Positions 5,539-13,192 of a stretch of 22,115 nucleotides of DNA are shown here, piece after piece (positions within the stretch are counted from its first letter, which is position 1; each line of letters starts with the position of its first letter). A program made the position numbers and the translations under genes. The stretch comes from an uncultured Kiritimatiellota bacterium (lineage in GTDB: Bacteria; Verrucomicrobiota; Kiritimatiellia; RFP12; UBA1067). The stretch is taken from the NCBI GenBank assembly GCA_934635385.1, contig CAKTZI010000052.1, forward strand, positions 1 through 22,115, written 5' to 3'. The notes beneath the pieces are model-generated. The model did no database searches, had not been told where the DNA came from, and saw only the letters and a list, made by a program, of their open reading frames with translations.

Positions 5539-6536
5539 GACCGCTTCACCGACTTCAGGACGGCGTAGTTGCGGCGCCGGATGACCTCGACCTCCGGGAA
5601 GAAGCGCTTCTGCACGGGTTCGAGACCCGCCGCGTTCTTCACGACCTGATAGCAGACGCCGCCCGGCTTCAGCGCGCGCTGCGCCGTCTCCAGGAAGACC
5701 TCGGCGATGCGGTAGTCGCTGTAGTACGGCGGATTGCCGACGAAGACGTCGAACGTGCCATCCATCCGCGCGGGCGTACCGTTGTCGGAGAGAATCACTT
5801 CCGCCGGAACGCCGAACTTCGCCGCATTCTCCGTCGCCGCCTCGACCGCCCGCGCGTGAGAGTCGACGAGGGTGAGAGAAATTGTCGAATAGTCGAATGA
5901 TCGAATGTCCGAATCGGATACCTGAGACGAGCAGGACGGCATGCTGGTCGCTATCAGCAGCCCGACCAGTCCGCACCCACAGCCCATGTCAAGCAGTCGC
6001 AGTTCATCTCCGTGCCTCCGTTCCTCCGTGTGAACCTTCCCCTCCCGCAGCTCGCGGCTGACGACTTCGGCGAGCGCGAGTCCGCCCTCGTCGAGCCGAC
6101 GATGACAGAAGCAGCCGGGATAACTCGTGAACATCAGCTTCGGGCCGCCCGGCACGGACGCCGGCCACTCGGCCTTGAACGACCGCTCGCGCTTCGCGTC
6201 CTTGCGCACCTTGTCGAGCAGGTCGTTGCGGTCGCGCTCGCGCCCCACGTAGTCGAGGACGAAGCGCGGCGGCTTGAGCGCGTGCCCGACGAGCTTCGCG
6301 CATTCCTGCAGCAGGTCAAGCGCAAGCTCGCCGCTCATGAGCTTTGGACCCGTCCGGAAGCGGACGACGTCCCACGGCCCTTCGGGCAGGTGCGCCGAGC
6401 AGATCGCCTTCGCGTGATGGACTTTCTCGATCGCGTGCCGGTGGTAGACGTCGAGCGTGTGGCACGTCACGTCCCCCGCGAGCAGCGCGGGGGTGAGGTC
6501 TGCGGCCTTGTAGCCGACGAGGAGCGTCTTCGCCAT
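5535..6536 (-). CDS. Class I SAM-dependent methyltransferase, RsmC/RlmG-like
   Basis: The 333-residue protein has a 180-residue N-terminal region and then a Rossmann methyltransferase domain: motif I DMGCGCG (183-189), the motif II strand LTLVDS (221-226) and motif IV NPPY (269-272). NPPY marks enzymes acting on exocyclic amino groups of nucleobases, and the two-part layout recalls RsmC/RlmG rRNA guanine-N2 methyltransferases. The N-terminal region shows no recognisable second fold. Two stretches look inserted: HTEERRHGDE (169-178) before motif I, and about 22 residues (197-219) between motif I and motif II. Both are encoded by 8-bp-period repeats. GAGG seven bases before the ATG serves as ribosome-binding site; the upstream dehydrogenase ends eight bases before. 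The substrate is inferred. Confidence 0.75.
   Translation of the reverse strand: MAKTLLVGYKAADLTPALLAGDVTCHTLDVYHRHAIEKVHHAKAICSAHLPEGPWDVVRFRTGPKLMSGELALDLLQECAKLVGHALKPPRFVLDYVGRERDRNDLLDKVRKDAKRERSFKAEWPASVPGGPKLMFTSYPGCFCHRRLDEGGLALAEVVSRELREGKVHTEERRHGDELRLLDMGCGCGLVGLLIATSMPSCSSQVSDSDIRSFDYSTISLTLVDSHARAVEAATENAAKFGVPAEVILSDNGTPARMDGTFDVFVGNPPYYSDYRIAEVFLETAQRALKPGGVCYQVVKNAAGLEPVQKRFFPEVEVIRRRNYAVLKSVKRS
5883..5914. repeat. Four 8-bp degenerate tandem repeats inside the methyltransferase gene
   Basis: On the minus strand the units are ATTCGGAC, ATTCGATC, ATTCGACT and ATTCGACA. The constant part is ATTCG. They encode the unusual DSDIRSFDYSTIS stretch between methyltransferase motifs I and II. 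Confidence 0.75.
6007..6030. repeat. Three 8-bp tandem repeats inside the methyltransferase gene
   Basis: On the minus strand the units are CACGGAGG, AACGGAGG and CACGGAGA. They encode HTEERRHGDE, just before motif I of the methyltransferase. It is a second 8-bp-period insertion about 90 bp from the first. Confidence 0.7.
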
Positions 6537-6544
6537 GTGCCGCC

Positions 6545-7759
6545 TCAGTCCCTGTTGATCTCGACGATGGCCCCGCCCGCGAGGCGCGAGCGCTCCGCCG
6601 CGAAGCAGATGAGGTGGCTCTGCAGCGCCTCCGCCGTGATCTCGCGGATCTCCTCCGGGTCGTTCCGTCGCAGGATGCGGATCATCTCCGAGACGAGGTT
6701 GAAGTCGCCGCCGCCGTGGCGCGACTTGTTCGGCAGGCGGAAGCACGTCGGCACGCCCGTCTCGACCGAGTTGCCGTCGAAGCGGCAGATGTCGAGGTTC
6801 TCGCCGTCGCCCACGATCTCGCCGCGCGTCAGGGCGATGCGCGTCGTGCGCACGTTCTTCGCCGTGAAGCCCGTCATCACGTGGCTCACGGTCGCGCCGC
6901 CCTCGAACTCCATCGTCACGGTCTGGTGGTCGGGCACGTCGTTGTCCGTCTGGTAGACGCACTTGCCGTACTCCGTCTCCTCGATCAGCCTCTCCATCGC
7001 CGCGTCCGAATGGTCGGCGAAGAGGTACTTCAGCTCGTCGTGCGTGACGTACATGTTGCGCGCGCTCCAGACGCACCGCTTCTCGATGGCGGGCGGACAG
7101 TCCACGCAGCGGTGCGCCGCGCCCCTCGGCATCATCTCCTTGCGGAAGAGCTTGATCGAGCCGAACGACGTCACCTTCCTGCACTTCTTCCCGCCAAGCC
7201 ACCAGACGAACAGGTCGAGGTCGTGCGAGCACTTCGCGAGGATGATCGGCGAGCTCTTCTTCGAGTTCGCCCAGTTGCCGCGCACGTAGGAGTGGGCGAC
7301 CTTCCAGAACCCGGCGGACTCCTGATGCGCGATCGAGACGACCTCGCCGAGCTCGCCGGAGTCGATGAGCGCCTTGATGTGCGCGAAGTAGGCCGTGTAG
7401 CGGAGGACGTGCCCGACGATGACGAGCCGACGGTTCTTCAGCGCGCAGTCGATGACCTCGCGGCATTCCTGCTCCGTCGGCGAGATCGGCTTCTCCAGCA
7501 GCAGGTGGTAGCCGGCCTCCAGCGCCATGATCGCCGGGTCGTGGTGCAGGCTGTCCGGCATCGTGACCATCACGATGTCCGCCTCGGGCCGCTCCGCGAG
7601 GCAGTCGCGCCAGTCCTTCCAGTACCTCTTCGCCGGAATGACCTCGGCCTGCACGGGGTCGGCGACGCCGACGATCTCCAGCTGGTCGGGATGCTCCGTC
7701 GCGTAGTCGGCGTAGGCGCGGCCGCGATACCCGGCGCCGAGAATGATGGCCTTCAGCAT
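6545..7759 (-). CDS. Gfo/Idh/MocA-family NAD(P)-dependent oxidoreductase
   Basis: The 404-residue protein has an N-terminal Rossmann fold with GAGYRG (8-13), the family hallmark EKP (89-91, Lys90 catalytic) and a second conserved stretch KCSHDLDLFVWW (177-187) whose His/Asp fit the active site of sugar dehydrogenases. The C-terminal part is the alpha/beta dimerisation domain. A Cys-rich loop (HRCVDCPP...KRC, near 214-228) resembles that of many PVC and Firmicutes members. It probably oxidises or reduces a sugar or cyclitol; the substrate is unknown. AAAGGAC four bases before the ATG is the ribosome-binding site, within a run of AAGGA-like motifs. It heads a four-gene operon and may link to the glycan genes nearby, which is inference. 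Confidence 0.88.
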   Translation of the reverse strand: MLKAIILGAGYRGRAYADYATEHPDQLEIVGVADPVQAEVIPAKRYWKDWRDCLAERPEADIVMVTMPDSLHHDPAIMALEAGYHLLLEKPISPTEQECREVIDCALKNRRLVIVGHVLRYTAYFAHIKALIDSGELGEVVSIAHQESAGFWKVAHSYVRGNWANSKKSSPIILAKCSHDLDLFVWWLGGKKCRKVTSFGSIKLFRKEMMPRGAAHRCVDCPPAIEKRCVWSARNMYVTHDELKYLFADHSDAAMERLIEETEYGKCVYQTDNDVPDHQTVTMEFEGGATVSHVMTGFTAKNVRTTRIALTRGEIVGDGENLDICRFDGNSVETGVPTCFRLPNKSRHGGGDFNLVSEMIRILRRNDPEEIREITAEALQSHLICFAAERSRLAGGAIVEINRD

Positions 7760-7816
7760 GTTCGTCCTTTCCTTGTCCTTTGTTCAGTGGATCTGTTGCG
7801 AAATTGATTTCCTCGT

Positions 7817-7825
7817 ATTATATCA
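7817..7825 (-). promoter_or_regulatory. Extended -10 promoter of the dehydrogenase operon
   Basis: The minus strand reads TGATATAAT with the hexamer at 7822-7817. Transcription should start near 7810, giving a leader of about 50 bases. No -35 box is evident at the expected distance. The TGA is also the stop codon of the DUF1016 remnant. Confidence 0.6.
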
Positions 7826-7996
7826 AATCGGCGGCTCCGTGCGCGTGCCGCAGGAGGTGTTGACATCCCACATACGAGTTTTCAACGCAAAGGTCCACAC
7901 GAATCCTGTCCGGGCGACCGTGTACGCTCCAAGCTGTCCGATGAATTCCGGCGCAAACACCTCCGTCTTCACCTCAATGACGACATAACACTTGAG
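7823..7996 (-). pseudogene. C-terminal remnant of a DUF1016 (YhcG-type) PD-(D/E)XK nuclease
   Basis: Directly after the fic stop, in the same frame, 57 codons read LKCYVVIEVKTEVFAPEFIG followed by QLGAYTVA and then unrelated sequence to a TGA at 7823. The first 28 residues closely match the nuclease-core strand of DUF1016/YhcG proteins (typically CYVVIELKTGxFxPEYxGQLxFY). E-V-K is the catalytic E-x-K. There is no start codon, no N-terminal part and no proper C-terminus, so this is a scar of a lost gene. In-frame readthrough of the fic stop would give a fusion, but the decayed tail argues against function. Confidence 0.65.
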
Positions 7997-8986
7997 TCAG
8001 ACGACGACAACTTCCCATCGGCCTCCTTTGTCAGGGCCGATGCGACGGAGTCGCTGCGCGTCCTTGAGGCCGGCAATATGCTTCTGAATCGCGCTCCGTG
8101 AAATTCCCAGTGTGCCGACCATTTCGGCGAACGTGACCTTGGGGTTCGCGGACACCAGTTCAAGGATACGGTCGGCCGTTTTCTTACCACCGTTTCTTAC
8201 CACCGTTTTCTTACCACCCTGCCGCACGCCCCGCGCCCTGACCGTCCGCAGGATGACGTCAAGCATGAAGTCGACGAAAACGCCCGCATCGCCCGCCGCC
8301 TGTGCGGACTGGAGCGCCCGATAGTAGCGCGCCTGATGGCTGAAGACCATGTTCTCGACGGGCGCGGCATAGAAAAGCGGATTCCAACGTCCGAGAATCG
8401 CCGTCTGCCACAGGCGACCCACGCGCCCGTTGCCGTCAGGGAACGGATGGATGCATTCAAAAGCGAAGTGGAAGACGCAGCTCTTGATGAGCGGCAGATC
8501 CTTCGCCCGCTTCAGCCACGCGAAGAGATCCTTCATCAGGAATGGGACATGATCCCACGGCGGCGCATGGTGCAACGCCTCGCCCTTCGCATTGAAGACC
8601 CCGACATTGCACTTTCGCCATTTGCCCGGACGGTCTACAAGCCCCTTCGTCATCAGAGCATGCGCTTTCAGAAGATCTCGCGTGGACAGCGGGTCGAACG
8701 TCTCGACAGCCGCATAGGCCGCCTGAGCCCCCTTGATCTCGTCGATCTCGCGCTTCGATCCGGCCACGCGCTTCCCCGACAGGATGGCCGTGACCTGTTC
8801 CTCCGTGAGCGTGTTGCCCTCGATGGCGGTCGTGCCGCGAATCGTCCGAATGCGGTTGATCTTCCGCAGCCGAACGCCGTCAGGCCCTTCCATCAGGATC
8901 TTGTAGCGTTCGAGTGCGGCCGAGATCTCAGACACCAGACTGACTGCCTTGGCGCTGACCGTGTAGACTGGATCTCCGAAAGTCAT
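7997..8986 (-). CDS. Fic-domain protein (probable AMP transferase) with C-terminal winged helix
   Basis: The 329-residue protein carries the Fic motif HPFPDGNGRVGR (180-191), with catalytic His180 and the anion-binding Asn/Arg. An N-terminal helix contains the class II self-inhibitory motif T-x3-E-G-N (53-58 region, TTAIEGN). A C-terminal winged-helix HTH (about 272-329) is likely to bind DNA. Fic proteins of this layout transfer AMP to target proteins and are often autoregulated. The linker between the two domains (258-270) holds two GGKKT copies from a 14/13/14-bp tandem repeat. There is no Shine-Dalgarno; the -10 box lies seven bases before the ATG, so a leaderless transcript is predicted. 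It is followed in frame by the DUF1016 remnant. Confidence 0.9.
   Translation of the reverse strand: MTFGDPVYTVSAKAVSLVSEISAALERYKILMEGPDGVRLRKINRIRTIRGTTAIEGNTLTEEQVTAILSGKRVAGSKREIDEIKGAQAAYAAVETFDPLSTRDLLKAHALMTKGLVDRPGKWRKCNVGVFNAKGEALHHAPPWDHVPFLMKDLFAWLKRAKDLPLIKSCVFHFAFECIHPFPDGNGRVGRLWQTAILGRWNPLFYAAPVENMVFSHQARYYRALQSAQAAGDAGVFVDFMLDVILRTVRARGVRQGGKKTVVRNGGKKTADRILELVSANPKVTFAEMVGTLGISRSAIQKHIAGLKDAQRLRRIGPDKGGRWEVVVV
8178..8218. repeat. 14/13/14-bp tandem repeat in the fic gene
   Basis: Three units of GTTT(T)CTTACCACC occur at 8178-8191, 8192-8204 and 8205-8218; the middle one lacks one T. Loss or gain of a single unit would shift the frame upstream of the HTH domain, whereas two units together (27 bp) keep it. 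Confidence 0.8.
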
Positions 8987-8993
8987 TTGGGAG

Positions 8994-9002
8994 ATTATAC
9001 CA
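8994..9002 (-). promoter_or_regulatory. Leaderless extended -10 promoter of fic
   Basis: TGGTATAAT on the minus strand, hexamer 8999-8994, seven bases before the ATG at 8986. Confidence 0.6.
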
Positions 9003-9036
9003 TATCGGCGAACGCCTCGGCGACCAAGGAATCCGA

Positions 9037-9055
9037 GGGCCTGTCCCCACGAATC
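9037..9055. repeat. Half-copy of a REP-like element
   Basis: GGGCCTGTCCCCACGAATC matches the right arm and flank of the hairpin at 18682-18717 (GGGTCTGTCCCCACGAAAC) with two differences. It sits between fic and the GH28-like gene without a partner arm. Confidence 0.45.
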
Positions 9056-10309
9056 CTAGCGGACGCCCGTCTGCGCCCAGCGTCCCTCGAAGTCGATGTT
9101 CTCGACGGTCGCCTTCCCGACCTTCCCCTTCGCCTCCAGAAAGGGGACCGGCGCATCCAGCCTGTTCACCATCCGGCAGTCGCGCACGGTCAGGCTGCGC
9201 ACCGCCGCCGCCGGGTCGATCCGGATCGTCGCGACGGGCACCGTCCGCTCGTCGCGGCCGAGGCCCTCGACCGTGAGCCGCCCGACGTCCACCGAGCCCT
9301 CGACCCAGACGAGCGGGAAGTTCGTGCGCGAGTGCGTCCCGATGTTTTCCGGCGAGAGCGCCTTCGCGACGAAGGCGTCCCGGATCACGATGTCGTCGAA
9401 GACGCCGCGCGTCTTCCGGTCGCCGAAGAAGTGCGTCAGCCCCACCATGTACGTGTAGAAGTTTCCGTGGACGTTGCGCACCGTCACGCGCTTCAGGCTC
9501 GCGCCCGTCGAGAGCAGCCGCACCGCGCTGTGGCAGTAGTCGGCGTAGACCCCGTCGATGTCGACGTCGGTGATGTCGCCCTCCTCCTGCGCGCACTGCC
9601 CGTCGTTCGCGTTCAGCGCCACCATGTCGTCGAAGCACGTGCCGCGCAGGTTCGAGATCCTCCCGTGGCGGCACCAGCCGTCGAGGTGCACGCCGTCCAT
9701 GTTGAGGAAGACCGGGTTGCACGTCGCGTAGTCGAACGTCACGTCGTCCACGAGGAAGTAGGACGTGCGGCAGAACGCGAGACCGTAGGACGTCGGGTTC
9801 CGGATCGTCAGCCCCTTCACCGTCAGCCCCTCCACGTGCGAGAAGCGCATCGCCATGCCGAAGAAGAAGCCGTTCTCGTGCTTCGGCGGGAGGCCGCCCG
9901 TGCGCGGCGGCGTGCAGCGCGCGAGCTGCTGGGGGTTCGGCGACTGGTCGAGATTCGCCATGTCCCAGACGCCGCCCGTGAGCGCGATGCGGCGGTCGCT
10001 TCCGCCGACGTAGCCCCGGTTCTCGACCATCGGGCAGTCCGAATCCGGCGCGAGGCGGACGACCGAGAAGCGGTCGAGGCGCAGCTCGGTGTCCGAGCCG
10101 ATGCGGAGCGTCCTCGAAATGCGGTAGTGCCGCTTCGGCGGCGGCAGGTAGACGCAGGGCGTCCCGGAATCGAGCCGCGCCTGGATCGCCGCCGTGTCGT
10201 CCGCCACCCCGTCCCCAACAAGCGGCGGCAGGTCCTCGCCGACCGCAACCGCATTCAAGGCCAACAGGCCACCGCCGACCGCCATGACTCTTTTCACATT
10301 CAACCGCAT
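9056..10309 (-). CDS. Secreted GH28-like right-handed beta-helix protein
   Basis: The 417-residue protein starts with a signal peptide (MRLNVKRVMAVGGGLLALNA) and the pectate-lyase-3 type opening GDGVADDTAAIQARLDSG (32-49). A ladder of beta-helix turns follows. NMDGVHLDG (203-211) and FDDMVALN (226-233) occupy the places of the NTDG and catalytic Asp pair of GH28 polygalacturonases. The GHG and RIK motifs of canonical GH28 are not evident, so the substrate may differ; rhamnogalacturonan or another acidic glycan is a guess. AAAGGAA eight bases before the ATG is the ribosome-binding site. It is the last gene of the hydrolase operon, 81 bases after the previous one; that gap contains a 15-bp direct repeat (10356-10370 and 10377-10391). 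Confidence 0.75.
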   Translation of the reverse strand: MRLNVKRVMAVGGGLLALNAVAVGEDLPPLVGDGVADDTAAIQARLDSGTPCVYLPPPKRHYRISRTLRIGSDTELRLDRFSVVRLAPDSDCPMVENRGYVGGSDRRIALTGGVWDMANLDQSPNPQQLARCTPPRTGGLPPKHENGFFFGMAMRFSHVEGLTVKGLTIRNPTSYGLAFCRTSYFLVDDVTFDYATCNPVFLNMDGVHLDGWCRHGRISNLRGTCFDDMVALNANDGQCAQEEGDITDVDIDGVYADYCHSAVRLLSTGASLKRVTVRNVHGNFYTYMVGLTHFFGDRKTRGVFDDIVIRDAFVAKALSPENIGTHSRTNFPLVWVEGSVDVGRLTVEGLGRDERTVPVATIRIDPAAAVRSLTVRDCRMVNRLDAPVPFLEAKGKVGKATVENIDFEGRWAQTGVR

Positions 10310-10390
10310 ATCAATTTCCTTTCGAGTTCTTAGAGCTTTTCACGAAAAATCGTCTTTTCATGTGTCTGTTCTTTCGTTTCATCTGTCTGT

Positions 10391-13180
10391 TTACTTGACG
10401 CGCTGGACGCGGCGGACGTAGGCGGCAGGAACCGGCTTGGGCGGCGTCGTCCAGACGTGTTCCAGGGTCGCCGCGACAGCCGCCGTCGCCAGCGGCGCGT
10501 CAGGCAGCGCGCCGCCGATGCGCCAGAGCGTGCCGATGCCGCCGAGGCGCACGCCGCCGAACCAGCAGAGTCCCTTGTTCGTCACGAGAACCGGGTCGAG
10601 CGGATTGCCCTCCGTCCCGGCGACGCCGCGCGCGAGGGTCGCCGTCCGCGTCTTCAGCAGCTCCCGGACGGACGCCGGCAGCCAGTCCACCCCCGACGCC
10701 GCCTCCAGCCGCATCGGCTTGCCGGGCAGGTCGCCGAACGGCACGATGCTGATCTTCAGCGCGTCCAGCTGCCGCCCGCGCATCCGCTCCTGCTGCCATT
10801 TCCCGTTCGCGTCCTTGAAAATCGCGACGTTGAACGGCGCACCCGCCGTCTCGAACCAGTGTCCGCCCGCGCGGACGTAGGCGCGGACGGCCTCGACCGT
10901 CTCCAGCCCCCGTCCCGCGCCAGCGCACGGGAAGTTCTCGCCATACGGGTTCACGACGGCGAGCCATTTCGCCGGTCCCGCCGCGAGCGCGGCCTGCAGT
11001 GCCTCCGCCGACGCCAGCCGCACCACCCGCACGCCCGTCTGCGCCGTGAACGGCGCGAGAGCCTTCATCCACTCCGCCGGCTGCATCCGCGTACCGCACA
11101 GCGGCGCGTCCGCCCCAAGGTCGAGGACGGCCACCTGCGCGCCGCGCGCCGTGCGGCAGGGGGCTTCCGTCGGCACCGCAACCGGCTTCTCGCCCGCAGG
11201 AAAGACCTTCGCGTAGACCCACTTGCCGTCCTTCGTCTCGACGAACGGGTCTTCGCCCTCCAGCCACGCCGCCGTCAGCCCCGGCGCCTCGACGAAGAAG
11301 CCGTAGGGCGCGAGACGCTTGCCGCCGACCGTGCGCGGCACGTCGCCGAGGTTCGCCTTGACGATCGCCTTCCCGTAGGTCGCCTCGATGACGCCGTCGT
11401 CCTCCAGCCGCGCGAGGGGTTTCCCCGAAGCGATCAGCGGCCCCCGGTCGTGGCGGAACGCGACCAGCGGCTCGCCCGCAAGACGCGAGACGACTTCTTT
11501 CTGGAGCAGGTGAACGTAGTCGTAGAGCGCACGTTCGTTCCGATCCGTGTTCAGGTGCGGATCGACGCCCAGGAACCGCTGGACATTCGTCCGGAAGGAC
11601 ATCTGGAAGCCCAGGGCCAGCATCCAGACGGCCTCGCGCGGATGGCGCACGGAGAGGCCGAGGTTGTGCATGTAGAAGAGGCACTTGTCGTGGAAGAGCC
11701 GCAACGAGACCGGCTCGATCGTCCACGTGTCCGCCGGGAACTCCTCCTTGAACAGCGGCAGGATCATCTGGTCGGGCGTCATCGGCACGAGCCGCCACGT
11801 GCAGCCCATCAGCGCCGTGTTGTATTCCGCGAGGTGGTCCCAGCCGTCCTCCGCCGCAATCGGCAGGCTGCGCGCGTGCTCCTGCACCATCGAAAGCATG
11901 CCCTCGCTGTGGGCCGTCGGGCTCGGCGACGCCGGGTTGAAGTCCCAAATCCAGTCGCGGCCGCCGGTCTGGTCCTCGAACAGCAGGTCGGCGGGGATCT
12001 CCTCGACGAACTGCCGCACGGTGCGCCGGTTCCCCTCGATGGAGCCGGGATGGAAGTAGGTCTGCACAAAGCCCTTGTCCTTGTTGCGGTAGCCGTAGGC
12101 CTCGCGCCGCCACTTGCCGTCGCGCTGGATCACGAGCGCGCCGTCGCCCCACTTCCGGAACGTCGGCCCGCGCGGCTCGTCGCACCACCAGGTCGGGTTC
12201 GTGTAGGGACAGAACACGTGCCCGCGCGCGCGCAGCGCGTCCACGACTTCGCGGAAGCGCGCCTGCGTGCCGAACTTCGGGTTCGGCGGCAGCACGTCGG
12301 GATACTGCTTGTCGAAGCCGCCGTGCAGGAACGACGTCGTGTGGACGAGCGTCGGCACGGGCAGCGCCTCCTGAAGCGTCATCAGGGTCTCGGTCGTCAC
12401 GTCGCCCGTCAGCACGAGCGGCGCGCGCTTGAGCCGCTCCAGCGTCGCCGGGTCCTTCACCTTGTCGGCGAGCGTGCGGCGGAAGCCGTTCGCCGCCGCG
12501 TAGTCCGCGAGCGCGTCCTCCAGCGTCAGGCCGGAGGCGATGCGCACCTTCGGCGACGTCCACGTGCCGCCGACCTTGGCCCAGAGCGCGAAGGCATGGT
12601 CGTACCAGCCGCCCTTCGCGTCGCCGCCGACGCCCGTCGCGCCGGGATTGAACGGCGTGCGGTTCTCCCACGGCTCGATCCCCGTGCGCGGCTGGAGGCC
12701 GTAGACGGCGACGCTCGCGCCGTCCACGGTCTCCAGAAAGGCGAAGTCCGCGAACAGGGTCGGATACTGCACGCGGTAGGCGAGGTAGGGACGCCGCTTG
12801 TCGCCTGTCGGCTTGAAGAACTTCGCGTTGAACGCCATGCCGAGGCCGTAGTTGCCGCGCCCCGGATAGACGAACCGCTTCACCGAATCCGGCGCGAACC
12901 GGCGGCGCGCGGGGAACTCGCAGGACGAGACCGCCTTCACGCCCCGGTTCACAAGCGAGATCCGGAAGTCGCGACGCCCGTCGCCCTCCGGCTCGGCCGT
13001 CACCGTCACGTCGAGGTCGGGCGAGCGCCAGTCGCGCCGCGTCACGCCGCCCTGCGCGGATTCGGACACAGTCCCCTTCCACGCGCTCGCGGCGAGGCGC
13101 GAGCCGTCCTCGAACTCCAGGCGCCACGCGCCGAACTCACCGACGGTCATCGCCGCCGCCAACAGGCATCCAAGCATCAT
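10391..13180 (-). CDS. Large secreted glycoside hydrolase-like protein (DUF6259-like TIM barrel)
   Basis: The 929-residue protein has a short signal-like N-terminus (MMLGCLLAAAMT) and a beta-sandwich region to about 230. A TIM-barrel-like part (about 250-600) contains TSFLHGGFDKQYPD, CPYTNPTWW and LFEDQTGGRDWIWDFNP, the last with E402/D403 at the end of a barrel strand, as expected for a catalytic acid. The last third (from about 690) looks like a glutamine-amidotransferase or ThuA-like alpha/beta domain (VAVLDLGADAP...VRAYVRAGGHWFETAG). The layout resembles DUF6259 hydrolase-like proteins of PVC and Bacteroidota; the family call is tentative and the substrate unknown. GAGGA six bases before the ATG is the ribosome-binding site; the FGE-like gene ends 12 bases upstream. 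Confidence 0.7.
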   Translation of the reverse strand: MMLGCLLAAAMTVGEFGAWRLEFEDGSRLAASAWKGTVSESAQGGVTRRDWRSPDLDVTVTAEPEGDGRRDFRISLVNRGVKAVSSCEFPARRRFAPDSVKRFVYPGRGNYGLGMAFNAKFFKPTGDKRRPYLAYRVQYPTLFADFAFLETVDGASVAVYGLQPRTGIEPWENRTPFNPGATGVGGDAKGGWYDHAFALWAKVGGTWTSPKVRIASGLTLEDALADYAAANGFRRTLADKVKDPATLERLKRAPLVLTGDVTTETLMTLQEALPVPTLVHTTSFLHGGFDKQYPDVLPPNPKFGTQARFREVVDALRARGHVFCPYTNPTWWCDEPRGPTFRKWGDGALVIQRDGKWRREAYGYRNKDKGFVQTYFHPGSIEGNRRTVRQFVEEIPADLLFEDQTGGRDWIWDFNPASPSPTAHSEGMLSMVQEHARSLPIAAEDGWDHLAEYNTALMGCTWRLVPMTPDQMILPLFKEEFPADTWTIEPVSLRLFHDKCLFYMHNLGLSVRHPREAVWMLALGFQMSFRTNVQRFLGVDPHLNTDRNERALYDYVHLLQKEVVSRLAGEPLVAFRHDRGPLIASGKPLARLEDDGVIEATYGKAIVKANLGDVPRTVGGKRLAPYGFFVEAPGLTAAWLEGEDPFVETKDGKWVYAKVFPAGEKPVAVPTEAPCRTARGAQVAVLDLGADAPLCGTRMQPAEWMKALAPFTAQTGVRVVRLASAEALQAALAAGPAKWLAVVNPYGENFPCAGAGRGLETVEAVRAYVRAGGHWFETAGAPFNVAIFKDANGKWQQERMRGRQLDALKISIVPFGDLPGKPMRLEAASGVDWLPASVRELLKTRTATLARGVAGTEGNPLDPVLVTNKGLCWFGGVRLGGIGTLWRIGGALPDAPLATAAVAATLEHVWTTPPKPVPAAYVRRVQRVK

Positions 13181-13192
13181 TCCTTGTCCTCT

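Noticed and set aside
6537..7466. N-terminal extension of the methyltransferase frame
   Set aside because: The open frame reaches 7466, but this part overlaps the dehydrogenase out of frame and is Arg-rich. The ATG at 6536 has a ribosome-binding site and normal operon spacing.
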